This document shows positions 33,758 to 42,054 of a DNA stretch of 64,000 nucleotides, one piece after another (position 1 is the first letter of the stretch; each line of letters begins with the position of its first letter). The position numbers and the translations under genes were made by a program. The notes under the pieces are model-generated. The model had not been told where the DNA came from. It saw only the letters and a program-made list of their open reading frames with translations, and searched no databases. Source of the DNA: Dehalococcoidia bacterium (GTDB lineage: Bacteria; Chloroflexota; Dehalococcoidia; SpSt-223); the NCBI GenBank assembly GCA_025054935.1, contig JANWZD010000004.1, forward strand, positions 159,120-223,119, read 5' to 3'.

Positions 33758-34510
33758 ATGGCTGGTGGATTGGTGTTGAAAGAACGTCCGCGGGACGCGG
33801 CGCTCGAGGTGTCTTGGCTGGCGCCATTGCGGGCAGCGACGCGCCCTTCCTTCGGCCGCATCCGTGTCGTGCTGGCTGATGATCACACTCTCTTTCGCCA
33901 AGGCATTCGAACGATGCTGGAAGTGGTCGGCGACTTCGAGGTGGTCGGCGAGGCCTGTGATGGGCGAGAAGCGGTCGCAGTCGTGGAAAAGCTCGACCCC
34001 GATGTCGTGATCATGGACGTGTCGATGCCGCTCCTCAACGGCGTCGAGGCGACGCGCCAGATCAAGCAGCGCAAATGCGCGGCGAAGGTGCTCGCGATCT
34101 TGAGCGGTGCGCAAACGGATGTTCTCTACCAGCTGTTTGCGGCCGGCGCCTCGGGCTGCTTGCTGAAGGATGCTGATGCCACCGAATTGATCCGCGCCCT
34201 TACCGAGATCCATCGCGGCAATACCTACCTCTCCCCTGCCCTCTCGCAGACCATCGTCTGGGACTATCTCCATCTCGCCCAGACAGGGCAGCGGAGGACT
34301 TACGAAGACCCGCTTTCGGCGCGGGAGCGCGAAGTCCTACAGCTGATTGCCGAGGGCTACAGCAACCAAGAAATTGCCAACATGCTGTACCTCTCTGTCA
34401 AGACGGTTGAGGCGCACAAGGCGCACATCATGGAGAAGCTGAACCTCCGTGGCCGGATCGAGCTGCTGAAATACGCTCTCAAGAAGGGGCTGATCGCTCT
34501 CGATGATTAG
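33758..34510 (+). CDS. NarL/LuxR-family response regulator
   Basis: 250 residues. After a ~35-residue basic leader comes the receiver (VVLADDHTLFRQGIRTML, phosphoacceptor Asp in VVIMDVSMPLLNG, Lys in CLLKDAD). The C-terminal GerE/LuxR helix-turn-helix is LSAREREVLQLIAEGYSNQE then LSVKTVEAHKAHIMEKL. GGAGGAGCG precedes the ATG. It heads the plus-strand motility operon and lies next to DosR-like boxes, so autoregulation and control of both flagellar operons are likely (inference). The partner kinase is not in the operon; the HisKA_2 kinase at 25.8 kb is one possibility. Confidence 0.92.
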   Translation: MAGGLVLKERPRDAALEVSWLAPLRAATRPSFGRIRVVLADDHTLFRQGIRTMLEVVGDFEVVGEACDGREAVAVVEKLDPDVVIMDVSMPLLNGVEATRQIKQRKCAAKVLAILSGAQTDVLYQLFAAGASGCLLKDADATELIRALTEIHRGNTYLSPALSQTIVWDYLHLAQTGQRRTYEDPLSAREREVLQLIAEGYSNQEIANMLYLSVKTVEAHKAHIMEKLNLRGRIELLKYALKKGLIALDD

Positions 34511-34598
34511 AAGGGAGGCCCGTCGCGAGCGAGCGCGGAAGCCGCCGCCGGCGGGTCTCTACGAAGAGGATGAGCTTCCGGAAAGGCTGGGCCGCCGC

Positions 34599-34811
34599 AT
34601 GATCAAGCTGACGCGCTTGGACGGCAGCCATATCTATGTCAACGCAGAGTTGATCGAGTTTCTCGAAGAGACCCCAGACACCGTCGTGTCGCTGACGACG
34701 GGGCGGAAGCTTGTCGTCAGGGAGACGGCCGACGATGTCAGCGAGCGGATCATCGCCCTCGAGCGCCGGATCCATGGCACAGACCGTCAAATAGCGAGCG
34801 TGGCGGAGTAG
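34599..34811 (+). CDS. flbD: Flagellar protein FlbD
   Basis: 70 residues from MIKLTRLDGSHIYVNAELIE, the canonical FlbD opening, followed by TPDTVVSLTTGRKLVVRET. FlbD/SwrD-type proteins sit before motA in many flagellar operons and affect stator function or flagellar gene expression. An ATG at 34503, overlapping the regulator stop, would add 32 arginine-rich residues. GGAAAGG before 34599 and the family start favour the shorter form. Confidence 0.85.
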   Translation: MIKLTRLDGSHIYVNAELIEFLEETPDTVVSLTTGRKLVVRETADDVSERIIALERRIHGTDRQIASVAE

Positions 34812-34815
34812 CGCA

Positions 34816-35619
34816 ATGCAGCTGACGGCCATTCTCGGCGTGATCATTGGATTTTTCGGCGTGATCGGGGGCAATATCCTTGAAGGAGGAAACCCCGCCT
34901 CGCTCATTCAGCTTCCTGCTTTTGTCATCGTTGTCGTCTCGTCGATCGGCATCACCATGCTTGCTACGCCTGGCGCCAACTTCGCTGCCGCTCCGAAGGC
35001 GCTCGTCAAGCTCATTCGCAAGCCGGATATCGACCCGCCGAGCCTGATCACGCGGATCACGACACTCGCGGAGAAAGCGCGCAAAGAGGGTCTGCTCTCG
35101 CTGGAGAGTGAAGCGCAAAGCATCAATGATGACTTTCTCAAGAAAGGCATCGAGCTGATCGTCGACGGAACGGACCCGGAAGTCGTCGGCGAGACCCTTC
35201 GCAATGAGTTGTACGTGATGGAAAAACGCCACGAAAGTGTTTACACCGTCTTCGAGGCTCTCGGCGGGTATGCGCCGACAATGGGTGTGCTCGGCACTGT
35301 AATGGGCCTCGTTCATGTCATGGAGATGCTCGGCAGCGGCGACATCGAAAAGCTCGGGCATGGGATCGCGGTCGCCTTCATCGCGACGCTCTACGGCGTC
35401 GGCACCGCCAACTTGATCTTCCTGCCGATCGGCGGTCGGCTGAAGAAGCTGAGCCAAGAGGAAGTGCTCGTCCGTGAGATGATGATCGAGGGCATCCTGT
35501 CGATCCAGGCGGGCGAGAACCCGCGCGTCATCCAGCAGAAGCTGCTCGGCTTCCTTGCGCCAAGCGCGCGCCGGCGCGCGGCGAACGCGGAAGCGCGGAA
35601 GGAAGGAGCCGTCGCGTGA
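34816..35619 (+). CDS. motA: Flagellar motor stator protein MotA
   Basis: 267 residues, four membrane helices (two near the N terminus, two at ~150-200). The cytoplasmic loop ends in YVMEKRHESVYTVFEALGGY and is followed by APTMGVLGTVMGLVHVMEML and IAVAFIATLYGVGTANLIFL, the MotA_ExbB core. Charged loop residues that contact FliG are present. Forms the ion channel with MotB, whose GTG it overlaps by 4 nt. Confidence 0.95.
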   Translation: MQLTAILGVIIGFFGVIGGNILEGGNPASLIQLPAFVIVVVSSIGITMLATPGANFAAAPKALVKLIRKPDIDPPSLITRITTLAEKARKEGLLSLESEAQSINDDFLKKGIELIVDGTDPEVVGETLRNELYVMEKRHESVYTVFEALGGYAPTMGVLGTVMGLVHVMEMLGSGDIEKLGHGIAVAFIATLYGVGTANLIFLPIGGRLKKLSQEEVLVREMMIEGILSIQAGENPRVIQQKLLGFLAPSARRRAANAEARKEGAVA

Positions 35620-36356
35620 GCAGTCATGGAAAGCGGCGCGGCGGGGGCCATGGCGGCGCAGGTCATAACAACAGCGAGCGCTGGCTGCTGACCTACGCCG
35701 ACCTCATCACGCTGCTCATGATGCTTTTTGTCATCATGTATGCCATCTCCACCGTTGACGTGAAGAAGGCGGTCGTCCTTGGCGAAGCGCTCACCAAGGC
35801 GTTCTCACCCGGGATCTTCCTTGGCGACGCGAAGACGGGGCTGGCACAGGGCGGCGGCGACGTTGCCCATCCATTCATCACCAACACGCAGCGTCAAGAC
35901 TTTGGCGTCCTGCAGGAGGCGCTGACCCGGCTGGTTCGCGAGGAAGGGCTCGAGGGCAGCGTCTCGATCAACACCACGCGCGAGGGCACAGTTATCACGC
36001 TCTCAGGGTCCTTGCTCTTTCCCTCAGGACGAGCGGAAATCCGTCCCGAAGCGCTGCGGCTGCTCGATCAGATCGCTGACCTGATCCGGCCGCTGCCGAA
36101 CCGAATCCGGATTGAAGGCCATACCGACGACCTGCCGCCAGCAGCAGCGCTCTATCCCTCGAATTGGGAGCTTGCCGCGGCACGGGCCCTGGCGGTGCTG
36201 CGCTACTTCGCCGGACCAGGGCGCGTCGCGCCGGAACGGCTTTCTGCAGCGAGCTACGGCCAGTACAAGCCGGTCGCTCCGAACGATAGCGTGGCGGGCC
36301 GCGCGCAAAACCGACGCGCCGAGATTGTCATCCTCTACACCCCGGGCAGCGGCTAA
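35616..36356 (+). CDS. motB: Flagellar motor stator protein MotB
   Basis: 246 residues. Basic Gly/His-rich start, one membrane helix with the ion-binding Asp (LLTYADLITLLMMLFVIMYA), and a C-terminal OmpA-like peptidoglycan-binding domain (LLFPSGRAEIRPEALRLLDQ; RIRIEGHTDDLPP; NRRAEIVIL). This Asp is the proton or sodium site of the stator; the ion cannot be told from sequence. GTG start. Confidence 0.95.
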   Translation: MSSHGKRRGGGHGGAGHNNSERWLLTYADLITLLMMLFVIMYAISTVDVKKAVVLGEALTKAFSPGIFLGDAKTGLAQGGGDVAHPFITNTQRQDFGVLQEALTRLVREEGLEGSVSINTTREGTVITLSGSLLFPSGRAEIRPEALRLLDQIADLIRPLPNRIRIEGHTDDLPPAAALYPSNWELAAARALAVLRYFAGPGRVAPERLSAASYGQYKPVAPNDSVAGRAQNRRAEIVILYTPGSG

Positions 36357-36368
36357 GGAGCATGGGCG

Positions 36369-36875
36369 ATGCGACGACTGCTTCCGATCCTGATTGCGAT
36401 CCCGCTTCTCCTGCTTGCAACAGCGGGCGGCGCCTTCATCGCGATGCAGTTTCTCGCGCCGGGCGCAGCAAGCGCAGGGGAGTCCAAGCCGGCCGAAAGC
36501 AAGAAAGAGGACCACACTAAGCTCGGCCCGACGATCCTGCTCCCTGAGCGCGTGATCAACTTGGCGGATAGCGGAACCGGTCGCTACCTGAAGATCGCGG
36601 CGGCTGTCGAGTTCAAGCCGGAGAAGGACGACTGGTACAAGGCGAGCGACGAAGAGCGCAAAAAGAAGGAAGACGAGTTCCGCAAGAAGATGGCAAGCCG
36701 GGTCGCGGTGATGCAGGACGTTTTTATCATGCATATCTCTTCGAAGCGTTCGACTGACCTGATGACGCTCGAGGGAAAAGAACGCTTGAAGAATGAGTTG
36801 CTGCAGCGGCTCAGAGCGGCAGTCAAAGAGCCGGAGGTTGTCAACATCTATTTCACCGAATTCGTGATGCAGTAG
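36369..36875 (+). CDS. fliL: Flagellar basal body-associated protein FliL
   Basis: 168 residues: N-terminal membrane anchor (LLPILIAIPLLLLATAGGAF), a polar linker, then the periplasmic SPFH-like FliL domain (VINLADSGTGRYLKIAAAVE ... VAVMQDVFIMHISSK ... RLKNELLQRLRAAV ... VVNIYFTEFVMQ). It surrounds or activates the stator. A lysine/glutamate-rich helix of ~20 residues is inserted after the first strand pair. Confidence 0.92.
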   Translation: MRRLLPILIAIPLLLLATAGGAFIAMQFLAPGAASAGESKPAESKKEDHTKLGPTILLPERVINLADSGTGRYLKIAAAVEFKPEKDDWYKASDEERKKKEDEFRKKMASRVAVMQDVFIMHISSKRSTDLMTLEGKERLKNELLQRLRAAVKEPEVVNIYFTEFVMQ

Positions 36876-36885
36876 CGGAGGAACG

Positions 36886-37233
36886 ATGGCCGTGCGCAAG
36901 GAGACCGAGCAGAAGACCGTGGTTCGCAAGGCCGAGTTCATGCCGTTCAGCGAAAGCACCGAGGTCAATGCGCATCAGAACCTAGATCTCATTCTCGACC
37001 TCAGCCTGCGCGTCACGGTGGAATTAGGCCGCACTACGATGAGCGTGCGCGAAGTGTTGTCGCTTGGCCCAGGGTCGGTCTTTCAGCTCGACCGCCTCGC
37101 CGGGGAGCAGGTGGACATCCTAGTCAACGACCGTCCGATCGCGCGCGGAGAAGTGGTGGTGGTCGATGAAAATTTCGGCGTACGCATCACCGATATCATC
37201 GCCCCGAACAAGCGGCTGCCCGGGAAGGAGTAA
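36886..37233 (+). CDS. fliN: Flagellar motor switch protein FliN
   Basis: 115 residues. The SpoA domain is complete: LILDLSLRVTVELGRTTMSV, then VLSLGPGSVFQLDRLAGEQV and NDRPIARGEVVVVDENFGVR with ITDI at the end. C-ring component; no CheC-like extension as in FliY. Last gene of the motility operon; fliM, fliG and the export genes are not in the window. Confidence 0.94.
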   Translation: MAVRKETEQKTVVRKAEFMPFSESTEVNAHQNLDLILDLSLRVTVELGRTTMSVREVLSLGPGSVFQLDRLAGEQVDILVNDRPIARGEVVVVDENFGVRITDIIAPNKRLPGKE

Positions 37234-37240
37234 TCCTCAC

Positions 37241-37267
37241 GCGCTGCCGTTCGGTTCGGCAGAGCGC
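37241..37267 (+). terminator. Hairpin after fliN
   Basis: CTGCCG (37244-37249) pairs with CGGCAG (37257-37262), extended imperfectly by GCG/CGC with one bulged A. There is no U tract, so termination is only likely. Confidence 0.35.
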
Positions 37268-37338
37268 TCAGGGCCGACGTCTGCCCGACACCCAGCGCTG
37301 CTGCTAACGAGCGGCTCCTCAGAGTCTGGCGGAGGCGC

Positions 37339-37875
37339 TTAGCGATTTCCTTGGCGCAGCACGGCGCGCACGATCAAGAACCCTCCGACTGCAATCAGCA
37401 CAACCGGCCACCCATATTGCCACATCCATTCCAGTCCCTGACTGCCGAGAGCGGTGAGACCGGCCAGCGCGATGAAAAAGGCGGGGAGAAGTGGCCACCA
37501 GCCGCCAGCTGGCTGCACGCGAAGCACAATTCCTCCGACCCAAACGAGCACAAAGCCCGCTGCGAGGGCGAAGAGAAAGAGCGCTCCCGCGAGCGGGCCG
37601 CTCGTGTTCGCTGCCAAGACAATGCCTACTCCAACTCCCGTGACAATTCCTCCGGGGATGAGCAGGCCGTAAGCGCGCGTGACGAACGACGCCGCGAGGA
37701 AAGTGAGCCCGATGATAAGGGCAACGAATTGTCCGAAGTTCGGAACGACTTGGGCGATGAGGAGGAGCACCCCAATCAGAACCAAAACGCCGCCGCCGAG
37801 CCATTCTATGCTCGGCAAAGGCAGAGTGGGGGAGGCTTTCGACCGAGACGGTGGACTGGGATTCTGTTCTGTCAT
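37339..37875 (-). CDS. Small polytopic membrane protein, LiaF/DUF5668-like
   Basis: 178 residues. A polar ~20-residue start, then five to six hydrophobic segments (for example GGGVLVLIGVLLLIAQVVP and FVALIIGLTFLAASFVTRAYG), ending WQYGWPVVLIAVGGFLIVRA, the repeated W-P-x-x-L-I-x-x-G pattern of LiaF-type transmembrane domains. No soluble LiaF domain. Possibly an envelope-stress or signalling accessory; function unknown. ATG at 37875 is preceded by AGGAGGCG. Monocistronic. Confidence 0.75.
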   Translation of the reverse strand: MTEQNPSPPSRSKASPTLPLPSIEWLGGGVLVLIGVLLLIAQVVPNFGQFVALIIGLTFLAASFVTRAYGLLIPGGIVTGVGVGIVLAANTSGPLAGALFLFALAAGFVLVWVGGIVLRVQPAGGWWPLLPAFFIALAGLTALGSQGLEWMWQYGWPVVLIAVGGFLIVRAVLRQGNR

Positions 37876-38214
37876 TCGTCGCCTCCTCAGGCTGAGAATG
37901 AGACCGCGCCTAGCGGCTCCAGCATACCGCGACGGCAATGGCCGAAGCAGGCGCGAGGGAGCCGAGGGGAATGGCTGGGACGGCGGCAGAACAGTGCGGC
38001 GGGCGCGTTTGGGTGCATGGCCCATGCGTGGGGCGAAGCGCATGGCGAGGGCGAAAGAGGATGAAAGGAGGCGCGCGCCGCGCGGAAGGAGCGTCCTAGA
38101 GCGATCGGTTTGTCCTGCTCAGTGCCCAGCAGGGGGAATGCGGGCTCGCTGCGCCTTCAATTCAGAAGGCGCTGTACCCTCGGAGAGTCGGCAAGCGTTG
38201 CGGCGCGAGCCAGG
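37876..38214. other. Intergenic region without recognised gene
   Basis: 339 nt between two minus-strand genes. It includes a perfect 8-bp hairpin (38151-38158 with 38165-38172, loop AATTCA) 43 nt beyond the downstream end of the small zinc protein gene, probably its transcript end, and a weaker CCTGCT/AGCAGG hairpin near 38114. The rest is G+C-rich with no convincing promoter, RNA or reading frame. Confidence 0.5.
38151..38172 (-). terminator. Hairpin downstream of the small zinc-binding protein gene
   Basis: Perfect 8-bp stem, 6-nt loop, no U tract. Located just after the stop at 38215 on the minus strand. Confidence 0.4.
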
Positions 38215-38478
38215 TTAATGCTCGAACGCGCTCTCCTCACTTGGGTGCGGCTGCGGCACGGGGGCAAGACGGCGGTCGAGCACGGTGGCGTAGCGGCGCG
38301 CTTCTCGCCATTCCTTGGCGTAGCGATCACCGGGCAAGTGGTTCTGAAAGACGCGGGTTGCCCCGCAGAGCCGGCAAGTGCCCGTTGTCTCGGCTGCAGC
38401 GTCGCTCTCGAGGATCCAGTAATGCCGGCAGGTCGCTGTGCCGGCATCGGAAGGACGGTGTATCGGCGCGGTTCTCAT
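38215..38478 (-). CDS. Small putative zinc-binding protein
   Basis: 87 residues. CRHYWILESDAAAETTGTCR followed by LCGATRVFQN gives one C-x-H-x-W...C-x-x-C-G arrangement, suggesting a single metal site. The segment H-x-W-x-(L/I)-E...G-x-C-R-x-C-G...F-x-N is one I recognise from short uncharacterised bacterial proteins. The tail is charged and probably disordered. GGAGGCAGCCCC precedes the ATG. Function unknown. Confidence 0.72.
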   Translation of the reverse strand: MRTAPIHRPSDAGTATCRHYWILESDAAAETTGTCRLCGATRVFQNHLPGDRYAKEWREARRYATVLDRRLAPVPQPHPSEESAFEH

Positions 38479-38628
38479 GGGGCTGCCTCCAGCGCGTTCT
38501 TGGCTCGATTGTCGCCCGCTCTGCTGAAAGCAGCCTGAAGCGCGGCTAAGAAGTCGCTAAGATTGACCGGTGGCACAGCGCGCCCGCTCAATGATTAGTG
38601 CTTCCGACGAACGACCGAGGAGGTTCCC

Positions 38629-39039
38629 GTGGATCCGAAACTGCTTGCCGCCTTGCAGACGCTCCACAAGCTCGACGAGTGGGTCGCCCTAGCGACCACG
38701 AAGAAGAACGGCGAGCCTCATGTCAAGCCGATGATGATGGGCTATGGCGATGGGGTGCTCCTCTTCAGCATGACGGGCAAGCAGGCGAAGCTCAACCTGC
38801 AGCGCGACCCGCGCGCCTGCGTCACCCTCTTTCGGCCGGGCGATTATGCGCATGTCGTCGTTTGGGGGACGATGGAACTGCGCGATGACGCCGAAGCGCA
38901 GGAGATGTGGAACACCCTAATCCGCACCGCTTTCGGCGAGGAGGGGCTCGCCCAGCGGCAGCGCACGCTGTCGATCGAAAACGGAACCTGCCTCGGCGTC
39001 TTCACCCCCCGCCGCTGGCGGATCTACGGCCTGGGCTAG
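38629..39039 (+). CDS. Pyridoxamine 5'-phosphate oxidase-family protein (F420/FMN split barrel)
   Basis: 136 residues. Split-barrel flavin-binding domain: VALATTKKNGEPHVKPMMMG, then LLFSMTGKQAKLNLQRDPRA and YAHVVVWGTMELRDD. The size and the lysine-rich K-x-x-N-L-x-R-D-P segment are typical of the single-domain PPOX/F420-dependent reductase group; cofactor (FMN, F420 or haem) is not determined. GTG start at 38629 with GAGGAGG upstream. Its stop overlaps that of the convergent prenyltransferase in CTAG. Confidence 0.88.
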   Translation: MDPKLLAALQTLHKLDEWVALATTKKNGEPHVKPMMMGYGDGVLLFSMTGKQAKLNLQRDPRACVTLFRPGDYAHVVVWGTMELRDDAEAQEMWNTLIRTAFGEEGLAQRQRTLSIENGTCLGVFTPRRWRIYGLG

Positions 39040-40001
39040 CGAGCAAAATAGAGGACCAGCAGCGAAACCCCAATCCAAAGGACAACATCGATCAGCAGCG
39101 GCGCATCGCGAAGGAGTAGGTCGTCGGGGCTGCCGCCAAGGCCGCGCTGGTAAACGAGATAGAGGTAGCGAAACAGCCCATAGAGAACGAACGGGATCGT
39201 CAGCATCATGGCGTGGTTGGCAGGCAGGTTGCTTGCTGAGAAGGTGTAGAGCGAATAGGCGATCACGGTCGATGCGGTGACGACGGCGATCATCTGGTCA
39301 AGCAGCTGGGTGGTGTACGCTTCGAGCGTCTTCCGGTGGTTCGTCGCTCCGTCCTCGAGCAGCAGCAGTTCGTGACGGCGCTTGCACAAGCCGAGGAAGA
39401 GCGCGCCGAGGATGGTGCAGACGTACAGCCACGGGGAGACCGGAACGTCGATTGCAAAGGCGCCGCCGACGACGCGGAGCGCGAACCCGGCGGCGATGGT
39501 GAACACATCGAGAATGACCTGGTGCTTGAGCACGTACGAGTAGAGGAACTGCGAGGCGAAGTACAGCACAGCCACCAGGCCGAACTCGCGGCTGAGCATG
39601 AAGGCGAGGGGGATAGCGGCCCCGGCGAGCAGGGCGGCGACGGCGAGGGCAAGCAGCGGCGAGACGAGACCGGCAGCGATTGGCCGCCGCCGCTTTTCCG
39701 GGTGCTGACGGTCGCGCTCGATGTCGGCGACGTCGTTGACCAAGTAGGTGGCGCTTGCGAGCGCACAGAAGAGGATAAACGCAGCAACGCTTTTGCCGAA
39801 GACCGTCAGGAGCGAGACAGGGTCGCCGGGTCGCCAATAGAGATTGATCGTGAACACTGCCGCCATAAACACGGCGCCGTTCTTCGTCCACTGCTTCGGA
39901 CGCAGCGCGCGCAGGAGGCTCACCGCAAGCGGCGGGTGGGGAGCGGCGAGCCGCTCTGAAGCAGTCTCGACAGGGCGGGGCGCGGCCGTCATTCGCGACA
40001 C
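39036..40001 (-). CDS. UbiA-family prenyltransferase, decaprenyl-phosphate phosphoribosyltransferase-like
   Basis: 321 residues, about nine membrane helices. Aspartate motif 1 is LVNDVADIERDRQHPEKRRR followed by PIAAG, and the opening LRALRPKQWTKNGAVFMAAV is characteristic of the 5-phosphoribosyl-1-diphosphate:decaprenyl-phosphate transferase group (Rv3806c-like). Motif 2 lies around CKRRHELLLLED. In actinobacteria the product feeds arabinan synthesis; in this organism a lipid-linked ribose/arabinose donor for envelope glycans, possibly used by the neighbouring GT-C-like protein, is inference. Confidence 0.9.
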   Translation of the reverse strand: MSRMTAAPRPVETASERLAAPHPPLAVSLLRALRPKQWTKNGAVFMAAVFTINLYWRPGDPVSLLTVFGKSVAAFILFCALASATYLVNDVADIERDRQHPEKRRRPIAAGLVSPLLALAVAALLAGAAIPLAFMLSREFGLVAVLYFASQFLYSYVLKHQVILDVFTIAAGFALRVVGGAFAIDVPVSPWLYVCTILGALFLGLCKRRHELLLLEDGATNHRKTLEAYTTQLLDQMIAVVTASTVIAYSLYTFSASNLPANHAMMLTIPFVLYGLFRYLYLVYQRGLGGSPDDLLLRDAPLLIDVVLWIGVSLLVLYFAR

Positions 40002-40097
40002 TCTCCTCGCGCGGGTACCGCGGCGTTTCCGGAAGTTTGCGTCATCGGGGCGGCGTTTGCCGAGGCCGGGCTCCTGTCCGCTCGCGCCGACGGACGG

Positions 40098-41957
40098 TCA
40101 TGCCGGGGGAAGCGCGATCCGGGTGAGGAGATAGGCGTCTGGAAATTCTGTTCCCGCGGTGACTGGAATGGGAAGGCGGTCGCCGCCGCCCCACACGTAC
40201 ATTCCGATGTAGACCCGGTACTCCCCGGCCGGAAGCCCGCCGAGATCGAGCCGGCGCCGATCGGGAAGAAAGCGCCCCGGCGGGAAGTCGGTTGTGGGGA
40301 ACAGCCCGTCGAGCGGCTCACTGTCGTGCTGCCAGACACGGCGGCCGTCGGCGTCGAGCACATGGACGAAAACAGTGTAGCGGTCGTCAGGCGGGCGGAG
40401 CGCCTGCCACCAGAGCGTCAGTTCGTAGCGACGATTGCCCAGCGGAGTGAGGTCATGCCCGCTGAGACGGATCTGGCCGCCGATGTCGACTGCGGCAGGG
40501 TGCTGAATGGTCGGCGGCCGCGGCGTTCCCCGCTGAAACAGCCAGACCCCATCCGCTGCGTCCACCAGCCAGAAGGCGGGGTCGGCGACAAAGCGGCGGA
40601 GCGCGTGGTCGTCATCTTCCCAGAAGCCGCAGCAGACATAGCCCCGATAGTCGAGCAAGACGATCTCGGCATCGGCGATGGTCGGGAAGTTGTACACCCG
40701 CTCGCGTCGGCTGAAGCGTGAGACGACATTGCGTGCGGCGGAGACCGGCGTGTCGGGCGGTACGGCGGCGACGAACCGGTCGAGAATGGCAGCATGCTCG
40801 CCGCCATGGTAGCGTTCCGGCTCGAAGGCGCGTCCCAACGGCGCGGGGCTGAGCAGGAGATAGGCCCCGGCTGCCGCGCCGAGGAGGAGCGCCGCCACCG
40901 CCGCACGGGGGACGCCCCAGCGCACGAGGCGCGCCATCCCGGCGATCGTGGCAAAAAGCAGCAGCGGGATAAGCGGCGCTTGATAGTGGTAGAGGATGCT
41001 GTATTGCGCCGGGCTGTTGCCGAGGGCGAGATAGCCGAGCGTGGGGAGCGCGAGGGCGAACGCGGCAGGGGCAAGGAGCGGGAGCCCCGCGAGAGGCAGC
41101 AGGAGCTGGAGATAGTACGTCGGCCGGCCCGGTCCGATGAGGTCGGCCAGCATCAGCCACGGCTGCGTCGCAAGCGCAAGCGCGATTGCGCCAAGCGAGT
41201 CGCCGTAGTGGCTGTAGCGGCGGACGTAGTAAAACTCGCTCCCTGCGGCGGTCAGTCGGGGCATGATGATGCCCATCGCGAGTATGCCCCACAGCACCGA
41301 GAGGGCCGTCATTGCTAGGCCGGTCCTCCACTGCCGCGCAATGACCGCGACATACAGGCCGATGGCGGCGCCGACGATCGCCATCTCCTCTTTCACAGTG
41401 AGGCTGAGCCCAAAGAACAGCCAAGCGAGCCGCATCTTCTGGGCAGTGAGCGCCCAGAAGAACAGCGCAAGCGTGGGGACTGCCCAGGCAACCTCGTGGT
41501 ATTCGAACAGATTGAGAAAGTGCAGCGGCGGATAGAGCAGGAAGGCGGCGACAACGGCGGTCCCGAGCGGCCGGCTGTTCAGCCGCTGGTCGGCTGTCCA
41601 GCCGACCGGCAGCGCAGCGAGGGCGAGCCCCGCGCTCTGCGCGAGCAGCAGGGTGCGGGGGTCAGGCCAGATCCAGTAAAGAGGGGCGAGGTAGAGCTGG
41701 AAGAAGGCGAAATGGTCGCCGAGCGAGACGGACGTATGCCCGATCAGCGTGCTCTGGAAAGGACGGAAACGAGACGCTGTCCAGACGAGCTGGTCGTTGA
41801 TGGCGAGGTCAGCGTCGTAGCGGGTGTAGGCGGCCCACGTCTGGATCGAGAGGAGGCTGAAGAGCGCGAAGTAAAGAAGAACGAGGGTGCCCCGCAGAAC
41901 GCTCCACCGGTCGCCAGGGAGGCGAGCAGGGGCAGGCAAGGCGAGCGGCGCCGGCAC
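40098..41957 (-). CDS. DUF2079-type polytopic membrane protein with C-terminal beta module
   Basis: About 619 residues from a GTG at 41957. The hydrophobic first 400 residues start with TWAAYTRYDADLAINDQLVW, the DUF2079 hallmark (Y-D-L-x-I-x-D-Q-x-x-W), and contain ~10 helices; DUF2079 proteins are predicted GT-C-like transferases. The C terminus carries one copy of the module also found twice in the DUF2723 protein (TVFVHVLDADGRRVWQHDSE ... YRVYIGMYV). Start is uncertain: an ATG at 42062 would overlap the divergent tatA start, and no candidate has a good ribosome-binding site. Confidence 0.83.
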   Translation of the reverse strand: MPAPLALPAPARLPGDRWSVLRGTLVLLYFALFSLLSIQTWAAYTRYDADLAINDQLVWTASRFRPFQSTLIGHTSVSLGDHFAFFQLYLAPLYWIWPDPRTLLLAQSAGLALAALPVGWTADQRLNSRPLGTAVVAAFLLYPPLHFLNLFEYHEVAWAVPTLALFFWALTAQKMRLAWLFFGLSLTVKEEMAIVGAAIGLYVAVIARQWRTGLAMTALSVLWGILAMGIIMPRLTAAGSEFYYVRRYSHYGDSLGAIALALATQPWLMLADLIGPGRPTYYLQLLLPLAGLPLLAPAAFALALPTLGYLALGNSPAQYSILYHYQAPLIPLLLFATIAGMARLVRWGVPRAAVAALLLGAAAGAYLLLSPAPLGRAFEPERYHGGEHAAILDRFVAAVPPDTPVSAARNVVSRFSRRERVYNFPTIADAEIVLLDYRGYVCCGFWEDDDHALRRFVADPAFWLVDAADGVWLFQRGTPRPPTIQHPAAVDIGGQIRLSGHDLTPLGNRRYELTLWWQALRPPDDRYTVFVHVLDADGRRVWQHDSEPLDGLFPTTDFPPGRFLPDRRRLDLGGLPAGEYRVYIGMYVWGGGDRLPIPVTAGTEFPDAYLLTRIALPPA

Positions 41958-42054
41958 GCGGGGCAGGATAGCGTGGCGCGCTGGCCGGATCCACCGCTCC
42001 TTGAGCGCGGGGAACGCATGAACTATCCTTTCCCTGTTCCTGAGAAAGGACGAG

